Positions 40,726-48,372 of a stretch of DNA of 52,362 nt are shown one piece after another (positions within the stretch are counted from its first letter, which is position 1; each line of letters opens with the position of its first letter). The translations under genes and the position numbers were made by a program. The notes under the pieces are model-generated. The model saw nothing but the letters and a program-made list of their open reading frames with translations. It ran no database searches and was not told the origin of the DNA. This DNA is from Planctomycetaceae bacterium (GTDB lineage: Bacteria; Planctomycetota; Planctomycetia; Pirellulales; Pirellulaceae): the NCBI GenBank assembly GCA_947463915.1, contig CANHVO010000008.1, positions 1 to 52,362 on the forward strand, read 5' to 3'.

Positions 40726-41775
40726 ATGAAATCCGATTCCAAGCGTGCGGACGAAGTAGAAGCAGCGTTCACAAGCCTTGGACTTAGCCTGGACGAGTTC
40801 CTGGCCGACGAAACCAAAGAAGCTCCTCCTCAACGGAGGACGCGGTCGCGTTGGAGGATTCCGCTCCTTTTGCTTTTTGCTACACTCGCGTCCATGACTT
40901 GGGTCGGACTAGCGGCTTGGTCGCCAATGGAGTTGCTTGAGGCCGCATTCTACCGAGGCTCTCTATTCGAAGTTCGAAGGCACATTCTAGCCAACTGGAT
41001 ACCCGGCCTACTTTTCTCGGTATCCCTGACGATTATTCTCGGCGCTCATGAACTAGGACATTACTTTGCAACCCGACTTTACGGGATTCGTTCGAGCTTG
41101 CCCATTTTCATTCCGTTTCCGGTAAGCCCTATCGGGACGTGCGGTGCCGTCATTTTAATGGACGGTCATCAAGCGGATCGACGACAGATATTTGACATTG
41201 GGCTGGCTGGCCCCTTGGCAGGCTTGGTCTTTGCTCTTCCGATAGCAGCTATGGGGCTTATGTATGGTGAGCCTCCCAAAACACGAAGTCATTCGATGCA
41301 GTTCGGACAACCCATAGTCGTCCAAGCACTTGCGCAAGTTGTTCCCGTTCGGGTGGCAACCGATGGAAATGTGGAAATGAAGAAGCCCGTAGTGAAAATG
41401 GATCGCATCAGCAACGATTCAATGAACCCGATGCTCATGGCAGCATGGGTAGGATTCCTGATTACTGGAGTAAACATGGTCCCGATAAGCCAGCTGGACG
41501 GTGGTCACGTGATACACGGCCTATTGGGGCGAGACTCACGCGTCGTCTGTTGGATCGCTTACCTGGCATGTATTGCTTACGTGATTTACACGAGCATTGT
41601 ATTCAAGCAGCCCATGTTCATCTTAATGGTATTGTTGATTCCGCTCATGGGCGTGACTCATCCGCCGAGTCGAAACGACAATGTACCGCTGGGAGTTCCG
41701 AGGCAAATCATCGGCGCCATTTCGCTGGTGCTGCCGTTTCTGTGTATCCCGTTGCAACCGATTGTTATTTTGTAG
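40726..41775 (+). CDS. Site-2 protease family (M50) membrane metalloprotease
   Basis: Intramembrane zinc protease of 349 aa. The zinc motif is ILGAHELGHYFATRLYG (His108, Glu109, His112) within a membrane helix. The third ligand lies in NMVPISQLDGGHVIHGL. At least five further hydrophobic segments occur, and FPVSPIGTCGAVILM matches the family. An N-terminal cytoplasmic stretch of about 45 residues is charged. ATG at 40726 is preferred over TTG at 40714. No PDZ domain was seen. Such enzymes cut membrane-bound regulators or act on signal peptides. A partner is not evident here. Confidence 0.88.
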   Translation: MKSDSKRADEVEAAFTSLGLSLDEFLADETKEAPPQRRTRSRWRIPLLLLFATLASMTWVGLAAWSPMELLEAAFYRGSLFEVRRHILANWIPGLLFSVSLTIILGAHELGHYFATRLYGIRSSLPIFIPFPVSPIGTCGAVILMDGHQADRRQIFDIGLAGPLAGLVFALPIAAMGLMYGEPPKTRSHSMQFGQPIVVQALAQVVPVRVATDGNVEMKKPVVKMDRISNDSMNPMLMAAWVGFLITGVNMVPISQLDGGHVIHGLLGRDSRVVCWIAYLACIAYVIYTSIVFKQPMFILMVLLIPLMGVTHPPSRNDNVPLGVPRQIIGAISLVLPFLCIPLQPIVIL

Positions 41776-41795
41776 GCTGCGCAGTGAAACACTTT

Positions 41796-41864
41796 GTAGC
41801 GAAACTCGTCCAGAGTTTCGGTCGTTAAGGCGATGCTGCCGAAAGTCTTGACGACTTTCGCTAC
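41796..41864. repeat. REPIN-like doublet of GTAGCGAAA hairpins
   Basis: Two oppositely oriented hairpin units. The first is GTAGCGAAACTCGTCCAG plus AGTTTCG (41796-41820), whose own stem is CGAAACTC/GAGTTTCG. The second, 41840-41864, ends in GACTTTCGCTAC with stem CGAAAGTC/GACTTTCG. The 19-base spacer allows the whole 69 bases to fold as one long hairpin. A matching doublet is at 48242-48307. It lies between convergent genes. Confidence 0.8.
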
Positions 41865-41926
41865 TCAAAAGCCTGCTTTAAAAAGAAAGAACTCGCTCAC
41901 GGCGTTGGGCAGACCCTTGGAGTGAG

Positions 41927-41950
41927 CTGAATTCTTACGAATCCAGCTAC
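41927..41950. repeat. Truncated copy of the GCTGGATTCGCC palindrome
   Basis: CTGAATTCTTACGAATCCAG followed by CTAC matches one inner arm of the elements at 9591-9615 and 23434-23459, with changes in the middle. The opposite arm is missing. GGCGAGCAGCC follows shortly after (41961-41971) and resembles an outer arm. Confidence 0.65.
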
Positions 41951-41970
41951 AAGCTACTTCGGCGAGCAGC

Positions 41971-42885
41971 CTAGGTCGGTTCGACTTCGTCGTCTACGAT
42001 CGTTTCGACACCCCGCAAACCATCCATATCGATTGTGGTGCCTGGCATCAGAACCTCCATTCGCAACGAATCCGAATCCATTTCCGGTATGCACGCCATC
42101 ACGTAGGATTTGCCGAGCACACCGATGCGACCGCTGGAAACGTGGATCACCATAGCTGTCCCTTCGTCGACTCCGAATCCAATAAGCGAGGGCTCGATTC
42201 TCAGAGTCTTGGCAAGCCTTTGTATTCGGTTTCGGCGAAAGAAGTGTTGGTCGACCACGGAGTCTTTCAGCAAGTCCAAGCCGCGTCGAAGTTTCGGGGT
42301 GGATTTCCCCTCCTCGATCATTACTTTAGTCATGACGGCTGCACCAGCAGATGTACCGCCGATGACTCCACCTCGATCTAGAAGTTCTTGAAGTCGTGTT
42401 TCTGTTTCGGTGCCTGCATAGAGGTTGGCCAGCCACGATTGCTCACCGCCGCTAAACCAGACCGCGGTCGCTTTGGATATAGGGTCTGAGAAACAAGGTT
42501 CGTCAGCGACATCGCGATTTCCGGCTTGGATCACGCGCATCGAAGAGAATTTCCAGCCTCTCCATTCCTCTTTGAGACGTTTGGTGTCTTCGCGTGTCGC
42601 TTCGTACGCTGGAATGATCACGAGTCGCCCGTATTTCCCACCAGCCAGTTCCCAAAATCGCTGATTCACGATTGGAGGCATTTCACCGCCGCCAGCAATG
42701 AGTAGAGTGCCGCCACGAAATCTTCCTAGAAACTCCCGCTCATCCGATAGGTTGGAGCGCAAGTAAACAATCACGCTGCTTGCTGTTAACGTGAGAAGGA
42801 GGACGAAAAGTCCTGCAGCCCGAAATGGGTAGTTTCTAAAATAACCCCAAGGAAAACGTCCTTGGATCAAGTTCCGAACGGACAT
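41971..42885 (-). CDS. Membrane-anchored S51 (cyanophycinase-like) peptidase
   Basis: Serine peptidase-like protein of 304 aa. An N-terminal hydrophobic helix (about 22-42, AAGLFVLLLTLTASSVIVYL) anchors it or acts as an uncleaved signal. The catalytic Ser is in VIGGTSAGAAVM (Ser179). Further family motifs are LLIAGGGEMP, VWFSGGEQSWL, VVDQHFFRRNRIQRL and IGFGVDEGTAMVI. Related enzymes cut cyanophycin or beta-Asp peptides, but no cyanophycin synthetase gene is nearby, so the substrate is open. It converges on the site-2 protease gene; ATG at 42885. Confidence 0.88.
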   Translation of the reverse strand: MSVRNLIQGRFPWGYFRNYPFRAAGLFVLLLTLTASSVIVYLRSNLSDEREFLGRFRGGTLLIAGGGEMPPIVNQRFWELAGGKYGRLVIIPAYEATREDTKRLKEEWRGWKFSSMRVIQAGNRDVADEPCFSDPISKATAVWFSGGEQSWLANLYAGTETETRLQELLDRGGVIGGTSAGAAVMTKVMIEEGKSTPKLRRGLDLLKDSVVDQHFFRRNRIQRLAKTLRIEPSLIGFGVDEGTAMVIHVSSGRIGVLGKSYVMACIPEMDSDSLRMEVLMPGTTIDMDGLRGVETIVDDEVEPT

Positions 42886-43231
42886 GATAGGCGCTCCAGA
42901 GTGCGGTTTTGGACCGAGAAGGCGAAAAGGAGGGTCAGTTGAAAACGGTCGTTCTTTTCAAAAAGCCCCAGCGGTTTTGCAGGGGAGACCCGAGATCGCT
43001 TGGGTTTTCCCAATGCGTGCCCTAATCCGTCCAGCAAAGCGCTAATGGATACTACGTCATCGTCAAGGCCTAGGTTCGCAAAACAGAAATTTGCATTCGC
43101 TATTTATTGATTTCCGTGCGGAATGTAACGGCAAGTTCAAATACATTAGAATTGCCAAATCCGATGTCCCAGATAACCTCTCCAAACACAATACCAATCC
43201 GATCCAACTGCAAACTCAAACGGAGTCCAAA
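42886..43231. other. Divergent intergenic region with a minus-strand hairpin and T-run
   Basis: About 346 bases between divergent genes. On the minus strand CCCCTGCAAAACCGCTGGGG (42985-42966) forms a stem with one T-T mismatch, followed by CTTTTTG (42965-42959). That is terminator-like but lies upstream of the S51 peptidase start, so it may be an attenuator or the end of a short transcript. The plus-strand gene's GGAG is at 43221-43224. The open frame beginning at 43091 is an unsupported N-terminal extension. Confidence 0.4.
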
Positions 43232-44491
43232 ATGAAGAAGAGTGTTCTTGGTATGCTTGCTTGGCTATGCCTCGTTCCTGTAACGCATGCCGACAACTGG
43301 GGGCACTGGCGAGGTCCAACAGGCAACGGTGTGGCAATGAACGCGACTCCTCCAACAAAATGGAGCCCAACGGAGAACATCAAATGGACAGTCGCCATCC
43401 CTGGCCGCGGCTCGGGCTCGCCCGTCGTTTGGGAGGATTCGGTCTTCGTAACCACCGCAGTGTCGACCGGCAAGGCCACGCGAATCCCTACGTTGGAATT
43501 CGTGGTTTTCTGCATTGATCGAAAGGATGGGGAGATTCGTTGGGAACAAACAGCTGTGGTCGCAACTCCGCACGAAGGTACCCATGAGACCAATGGTTTT
43601 GCGTCCGCGTCTCCATGCACCGACGGTCAGCACGTCTATGCCCACTTTGGCTCGCGAGGCCTCTATTGCTATACGATGGATGGCAACTTGGTTTGGTCAA
43701 AAGATGATTTCGGCCTAATGCAAACGCGCAACACTTTTGGCGAAGGGAGTTCTCCAACGATTGCAGGCGACAAGATTCTTGTGCCTTGGGATCATGATGG
43801 TCAATCGGCGCTCTATGCCCTGAACAAACTGACAGGCGAAACGATTTGGATGACTCCACGCGACGAACCCACCTGCTGGGCGACTCCTCTCGTGGCCGAG
43901 TTTGCTGGCAAGAAGCAAGTTATCATGAACGGCCAAAAGTTCGCGAGGGCCTATGACTTAGACACGGGTAAAGAACTCTGGCGGTGCGCCGGCCAGACGG
44001 AACGACCGGTTGCCTCTGCGGTGGCCGACCAAGATTTTGCCTATGTGGGAAGTGGCCACCGTGGCTCATATCTTGGCGCGTTTCGCATGGATGGTAGAGG
44101 GGACATCCAAGGGACCAAGAATGTCGCGTGGACGATCAATCGCGATACGCCCGATATCGGATCGCCGCTTCTGTCCTCCGGGCGAATCTACTTTTACAAA
44201 GGCAAATCCGGACAGCTATCATGTGTTGATGCCAAGACAGGCAAGCCGCATTACATGGCAAGTCGAGTCGCTGGCGTTGAAACGACTTACGCATCGCCAG
44301 TTGCTGCAGGTGGTTTCGTTTTTTTGACAGATAGAAATGGCACGACTGCAGTGATCAAGGATGCCGACGAGCTGAGCATCGTCTCAAAGAATTCAGTTGG
44401 AGAGCCAGTGGACGCAACGCCTGCTCCGGTTGGCAGTGAACTGTTTTTGCGAGGTGACAAACACTTGTTTTGCATCTCGGCAAAAAAATAA
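43232..44491 (+). CDS. Exported PQQ-binding-like beta-propeller protein
   Basis: Periplasmic or secreted propeller of 419 aa. The ATG at 43232, with GGAG seven bases upstream, gives a signal peptide MKKSVLGMLAWLCLVPVTHA. The mature N-terminus DNWGHWRGPTGNGVA is the typical start of planctomycete PQQ-like proteins. Blades follow with motifs such as FCIDRKDGEIRWEQ, YALNKLTGETIWMTPRDE, ARAYDLDTGKELWRCAG and SCVDAKTGKPHY. It resembles BamB-like and quinoprotein dehydrogenase propellers, but catalytic residues for PQQ are not evident. The 56-bp gap to the following gene suggests co-transcription. Confidence 0.9.
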   Translation: MKKSVLGMLAWLCLVPVTHADNWGHWRGPTGNGVAMNATPPTKWSPTENIKWTVAIPGRGSGSPVVWEDSVFVTTAVSTGKATRIPTLEFVVFCIDRKDGEIRWEQTAVVATPHEGTHETNGFASASPCTDGQHVYAHFGSRGLYCYTMDGNLVWSKDDFGLMQTRNTFGEGSSPTIAGDKILVPWDHDGQSALYALNKLTGETIWMTPRDEPTCWATPLVAEFAGKKQVIMNGQKFARAYDLDTGKELWRCAGQTERPVASAVADQDFAYVGSGHRGSYLGAFRMDGRGDIQGTKNVAWTINRDTPDIGSPLLSSGRIYFYKGKSGQLSCVDAKTGKPHYMASRVAGVETTYASPVAAGGFVFLTDRNGTTAVIKDADELSIVSKNSVGEPVDATPAPVGSELFLRGDKHLFCISAKK

Positions 44492-44547
44492 TCCGCCGTT
44501 GATTTCGTCGTTTCCAAGCCAGCCGAAGGTCCATTCTGGAAAACCCA

Positions 44548-46125
44548 ATGTGTTACCACCGAAGTTGTTTCTGGTTTTTGGCCAGCCTGCTGGCCGCTAT
44601 TGGATTTGAAGGTGCTGTATCTGCCAACGATTATGTCTTAACCGTCGGAGGCGGATACGAACCCGCTGGCAATCAAGCGTCGCTCGAGGCAAACGTTTTG
44701 TTCTTCCAGCAAGTGGTCAAGGAACGGTTTGCAAGCACAGCTCAAAATCATGTCTACTTTGCAGATGGGGTAGATGCTCAAGAAGATCTGCAAGTCATGT
44801 TGCCCAAGCCGGCAGCGGCCTCGCCTGCTATTGAGTTGCTGGAATCCGTTTTTGCACTCGATAAACCGAAACTCAGTTATCGAAACCACGAAGTGCCAAA
44901 CGTGCGTGGACCGATAAGCCCAAAATCGATTCGAAGTGGTCTGGATGAAATTCGCGAACGTTTGACGGAAGGAGATCGGCTGATCGTGTACGTCACCGCG
45001 CATGGAGGACCAGCCAGCGGCAAAGACTCGATGAATACCTCCATTACATGTTGGCGCAAACAACCGATCAGCATGAAAACCTTTACTGGATGGCTCGATA
45101 AGCTTCCTAGCAACATCCCCGTCGTATTGGTGATGGCTCAATGTTATTGCGGCGGATTTGCCAACTCCATTTTCGAGGGTGGAGAGCCAAACAATGGTCT
45201 TGCGAGCGCAGTTCGCGTTGGATTTTTTGCGCAACGATTCGATTTACCGGCTGCAGGATGCCGACCTGACATTGAGAACGACGAAGAGTACAGCAGCTAT
45301 TTCTGGGGCTCATTCATGGGCCGTTCACGGACCGGCAAACAAGCCGAGGGAGTGGACTGCGATCAAAACGGTCGCATTTCTCTTGCTGAAGCACATGCGT
45401 TCGCGGTACGAGCGAGTCAAACCATCGACATACCACTCAAGAGTAGCGACATTCTATTGCGACATTACAGTCGAATCGGAGGGTACGAGTCGACTCGCAT
45501 CAAAGATAGTCCATCGTCCGACGATCGAGCGGACAGTGAACTCGGTTTGGAATACTTTACCGGAACGCTCCAGGACGTCGCGAATCTTGGAACGCCAGTC
45601 GAACGCTTGACGCTAGAATCGTTGGCGAAACAATTGGAGCTTTCGATGGCGCTGTCTGTCACAGAAGTGTTTCAACAGAATCTTGCTCAAGGCCAAGTCT
45701 TCCAAGAAAGCAGAATGGGAACGAGACGTCGTGGACCTGGCGGACCTGGTGGACAAGCTGGGCGTGGTGGCCGGAATTCGAGAATGAGGACGCTTCAAAA
45801 GGAAATCGTGGAAAGTTGGCCAGACTTGTCAGACCCTGTTCAGTGGCCATATTTGGACTGGTTGCAAGGACAAGAAGGGGACTCGATTTTAGGCGAGCTT
45901 AAGCAGTTGCCCAGTTTCGAAGCTTACGCCAAAGGACAAGCGGATCGGCAAACCTCGAGAGACAAGGCAGCAGCGGCAGAGTCCCGAGACGTCCGATTCA
46001 AGCGACTGGTTCATACCATGGAGAGCATCGTGCTTGCGAGAAATCTGCCTCGAATGGCGACGCCTGAGGTAGTCGAACGATTTCAGGCTATGACAGCACT
46101 CGAATCGACGTATCTCGGTCCATGA
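44548..46125 (+). CDS. Secreted caspase-like (C13/metacaspase-fold) protein with EF-hand loop
   Basis: Protein of 525 aa with a signal peptide ending near VSA-ND. A caspase-fold signature is visible: strand plus His in RLIVYVTAHGGPASG (His152), then strand plus Cys in VVLVMAQCYCGGFANSIF (Cys199, with Cys201 where many families have Ser). A canonical 12-residue EF-hand loop follows, DCDQNGRISLAE (270-281), with all calcium-ligand positions filled. Further on is an Arg/Gly-rich low-complexity segment (TRRRGPGGPGGQAGRGG) and a helical C-terminus. Calcium-dependent proteolysis is a plausible role but not shown. It follows the propeller gene by 56 bp. Confidence 0.72.
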   Translation: MCYHRSCFWFLASLLAAIGFEGAVSANDYVLTVGGGYEPAGNQASLEANVLFFQQVVKERFASTAQNHVYFADGVDAQEDLQVMLPKPAAASPAIELLESVFALDKPKLSYRNHEVPNVRGPISPKSIRSGLDEIRERLTEGDRLIVYVTAHGGPASGKDSMNTSITCWRKQPISMKTFTGWLDKLPSNIPVVLVMAQCYCGGFANSIFEGGEPNNGLASAVRVGFFAQRFDLPAAGCRPDIENDEEYSSYFWGSFMGRSRTGKQAEGVDCDQNGRISLAEAHAFAVRASQTIDIPLKSSDILLRHYSRIGGYESTRIKDSPSSDDRADSELGLEYFTGTLQDVANLGTPVERLTLESLAKQLELSMALSVTEVFQQNLAQGQVFQESRMGTRRRGPGGPGGQAGRGGRNSRMRTLQKEIVESWPDLSDPVQWPYLDWLQGQEGDSILGELKQLPSFEAYAKGQADRQTSRDKAAAAESRDVRFKRLVHTMESIVLARNLPRMATPEVVERFQAMTALESTYLGP

Positions 46126-46129
46126 CCAT

Positions 46130-46204
46130 CGTACTCGTACTCCGCCCGAAGGGCAGTACTCGTACTCGTGCTCGATCGGATAATCGAGTACGAGTACCAT
46201 TTCA
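46130..46204. repeat. GTACTCGTACTCG repeat element, inverted copy
   Basis: The reverse complement aligns with 14330-14410 over about 75 bases, including CTGCCCTTCGGGCGGAG and the alternating GTACTCG units on each side. It starts 5 bp after the stop of the caspase-like gene, between convergent genes. Confidence 0.8.
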
Positions 46205-46248
46205 TTGCGTACGATTACGAAATCTGTCCGGAAATGTGGGTGACATGA

Positions 46249-46268
46249 GGGCTAGCGCCCGAGGCTCA
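46249..46268. repeat. Inverse copy of the TGAGCCTGAGGCGCTAGCC repeat
   Basis: GGGCTAGCGCCCGAGGCTCA is, inverted, a 17-of-20 match to 19704-19723. It is one of three repeat types packed into this convergent gap. Confidence 0.6.
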
Positions 46269-46305
46269 ATTCGAACGAAGTGAGTGCCATTGGACGCTAT
46301 CCCCC

Positions 46306-46375
46306 CGCGTTTCCAAGATCATCCCCCGGGTTTCCAAGATCGCTCGACATTCGTCGAAAACCGCGGCTAATAGCG
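46306..46375. repeat. GTTTCCAAGATC repeat, tandem plus hairpin
   Basis: GTTTCCAAGATC occurs twice (near 46309-46320 and 46330-46341) in a short tandem duplication with C-runs. The second copy continues as CGCTCGACATTCGTCGAAAA and CCGCGGCTAATAGC, matching the hairpin at 14232-14280. It abuts the stop codon of the acyl-CoA synthetase gene. Confidence 0.7.
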
Positions 46376-48067
46376 TTAAGCCGTTTCAATCTTCGCTACG
46401 GCTTGCAGGCCCAACTCTTCGATACTCATCTCGCGCATTTTGTACTTCTGAATTTTGCCGGTAACAGTGATCGGGAAGCTGTCCACAAACTTCCAGTAGT
46501 TCGGCACCTTAAAATACGCGAGGCTCGCTTTGCAAAAGGCTTTTAAGTCGTCGGAGGTTGCGGTGGTACCCTCTCGAAGCCGCACCCAAGCCATCACTTC
46601 TTCGCCGAACTTGCGATCGGGGACCCCAATGACCTGCACGTCTTGAATAGCAGGATGCTGGTACAGGAGCTCTTCGATCTCACGCGGATAAACATTCTCG
46701 CCTCCTCGGATGATGAGATCGCGAAGTCGGCCTGTAATGCGATAGTAGCCGTTTGGCTCTCGAACGGCCAAGTCACCGGTGTGCAACCAACCATCCGCAT
46801 CAATCGCCTCTGCGGTTTTGTCAGGCAAATTATAGTAACCAATCATGACATCATGGCCTCTTCCACAAAGCTCACCAGGTTGCCCATCTCCAAGCGTAAC
46901 ACCCGTCTCTGGATCAATCACCTTGACCTCGATTCCAGGGAGAGGCCGGCCCACGGTCCCAACACGAAGCTCCAGCGAATCGTCCGCTTTGGTCTGTGTA
47001 ATCAATGGCGACGCCTCGGTTTGTCCATAGCCGATCGTCATTTGATTAGCCCCCATCTCATTCGTCACGCGTTTCATAAGCTCGATTGGGCAGGGACTGC
47101 CGGCCATAATCCCTGTTCTGAGCGAGGTGAGATTGTGTTGCGGATAGTCCGTGTGTTCCATCATGCCGATGAACATGGTCGGCACTCCATAAACCGCTGT
47201 GCAATGTTCTGATTCGATGGCTTGCAGGGTCGCCGCAGCTTGAAAGTTTTCAGCCGGGAAAACCATCGTTGCGCCATGCACAATCGAACAGAGAGTGCCA
47301 AGCACACACCCAAAACAATGATAGAGTGGGACCGGTATGCAAATGCGATCCACATGGGTAAATCGCTGCCCCAGTCCCGCGAAATAGGCGTTAAGCAAAA
47401 TATTGCGATGCGAAAGCATAGCACCTTTGGGCGAACCGGTCGTTCCTGACGTGTACTGAATATTGATTGGGTCCGAGCAATTCAGTTGCCGTTCGGCCGC
47501 TTGCAACTGCTTGGCCGAAACCTCACCCGACCGAGCAAGAAGTTCTTGCCAAGAGATCGCGCCCGTGGGAGTCTCACCACGCATTGACAGAACCCATCTC
47601 AATTTCGGAAATTGCGAAGAATTGAGTTCACCTGGGGCATGCATCGCCATTTGTGGTATTGCTTCGCGTAATGAAGCGAAATAGTCGGTCGTCTTGAACT
47701 TGTCGATCAATGCCAAGCCCCAAAGATCGGCCTGTCGAACCGCATGTGCAAGTTCGCTTGTTCGGTACGAAGGGTTGATTGTCACCAAAACGGCACCGAT
47801 TCGAGCTGTCGCAAATTGCAGAACAACCCACTCTGGGACATTCGTCGCCCATACTCCAAAATGATCGCCGCGGCGCAGACCGAGCGAAAGCAAGCTGCAG
47901 GCCACGCGATCCACCTCGGCATCGAACGCACTCCACGACAAACGATAACCCGAACTACAGAATACCACTGCATCCTGTGCCGGATACTTCTTCGCCGTCT
48001 CGCGGAGCACTTCGCCAATAGTTAAGCCATCGATCCAGGGTTCTTCGGTATCAGAGTTGGTTGCCAT
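46376..48067 (-). CDS. AMP-binding acyl-CoA synthetase
   Basis: Fatty-acid or other acyl-CoA ligase of the AMP-forming family, 563 aa. Motifs: P-loop IQYTSGTTGSPKGAMLSHRN, YGQTEASP, WLHTGDLAVREPNGYYRITG and catalytic Lys in TVTGKIQKYKMRE. The length and closing motifs fit medium/long-chain synthetases. It has the same strand as the PrpD-carboxylase-AtuA genes but is separated by 305 bp with hairpins, so it may have its own promoter. Context suggests it activates a carboxylic acid for the acyl-CoA pathway encoded there. Confidence 0.92.
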   Translation of the reverse strand: MATNSDTEEPWIDGLTIGEVLRETAKKYPAQDAVVFCSSGYRLSWSAFDAEVDRVACSLLSLGLRRGDHFGVWATNVPEWVVLQFATARIGAVLVTINPSYRTSELAHAVRQADLWGLALIDKFKTTDYFASLREAIPQMAMHAPGELNSSQFPKLRWVLSMRGETPTGAISWQELLARSGEVSAKQLQAAERQLNCSDPINIQYTSGTTGSPKGAMLSHRNILLNAYFAGLGQRFTHVDRICIPVPLYHCFGCVLGTLCSIVHGATMVFPAENFQAAATLQAIESEHCTAVYGVPTMFIGMMEHTDYPQHNLTSLRTGIMAGSPCPIELMKRVTNEMGANQMTIGYGQTEASPLITQTKADDSLELRVGTVGRPLPGIEVKVIDPETGVTLGDGQPGELCGRGHDVMIGYYNLPDKTAEAIDADGWLHTGDLAVREPNGYYRITGRLRDLIIRGGENVYPREIEELLYQHPAIQDVQVIGVPDRKFGEEVMAWVRLREGTTATSDDLKAFCKASLAYFKVPNYWKFVDSFPITVTGKIQKYKMREMSIEELGLQAVAKIETA

Positions 48068-48241
48068 GTTATTGCCGTTGAGGAGAGAATCAACTTGGAG
48101 ACATCGCTATTGCTGAATTTGACGAAGACTACATTGAGTTGTCGCGAGATTTGATCGAAAACCATGTGCTTTTTCGCCACGCCCTGCATGAACAACTTTG
48201 GGGGCAGTGCAGGCCAATCGGGAATGGCGTTGAATTAGTAG

Positions 48242-48307
48242 GTAGTGGAATCTCGCAAGAGTTCATGAAGTGCCTCGAACTCCAGGAAGTTTTACAACTT
48301 CCGCTAC
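48242..48307. repeat. REPIN-like doublet of GTAGCGAAA hairpins, second locus
   Basis: First unit GTAGTGGAATCTCGCAAGAG plus TTC (48242-48264); second, inverted unit GGAAGTTTTACAACTTCCGC plus TAC (48285-48307); spacer 20 bases. The layout and end sequence (GTAG...CTAC) match 41796-41864 closely, while the loop sequences differ. That is what is expected of members of a mobile hairpin family. Confidence 0.7.
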
Positions 48308-48356
48308 GAGCAAAGGCTTAATTGAACGCCTTTCGGGCCAATCGGGCCTTTGCTCG
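48307..48356 (-). terminator. Hairpin after the AtuA-family gene
   Basis: CGAGCAAAGGC (48307-48317) and GCCTTTGCTCG (48346-48356) form a perfect 11-bp stem. It is just past the stop of the minus-strand gene ending at 48373 and next to the repeat doublet. No T-run follows, so intrinsic termination is uncertain. The repeat hairpin beyond it may add to the effect. Confidence 0.45.
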
Positions 48357-48372
48357 GGAGTAAGTGAGTTAC

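Larger units (their letters stand above)
48068..48372. other. Intergenic region with REPIN-like repeat and hairpin
   Basis: About 305 bases between two same-strand genes. The half next to the AtuA-family gene holds a repeat doublet (48242-48307) and an 11-bp stem hairpin (48307-48356). The other half, which should hold the acyl-CoA synthetase promoter, shows no clear motif. A 60-codon plus-strand frame (48139-48321) is not called. Confidence 0.5.

Noticed and set aside
41971-42885. Cyanophycin degradation locus
   Set aside because: The S51 protein is cyanophycinase-like, but there is no cyanophycin synthetase or isoaspartyl dipeptidase gene in the window; the substrate is left open.
43091-43231. 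N-terminal extension of the PQQ-like propeller protein
   Set aside because: The ATG at 43232 has a good Shine-Dalgarno and starts a clear signal peptide; the extension would bury it.
48139-48321. Plus-strand open frame of 60 codons
   Set aside because: Runs through the REPIN-like repeat doublet and has no ribosome-binding site.
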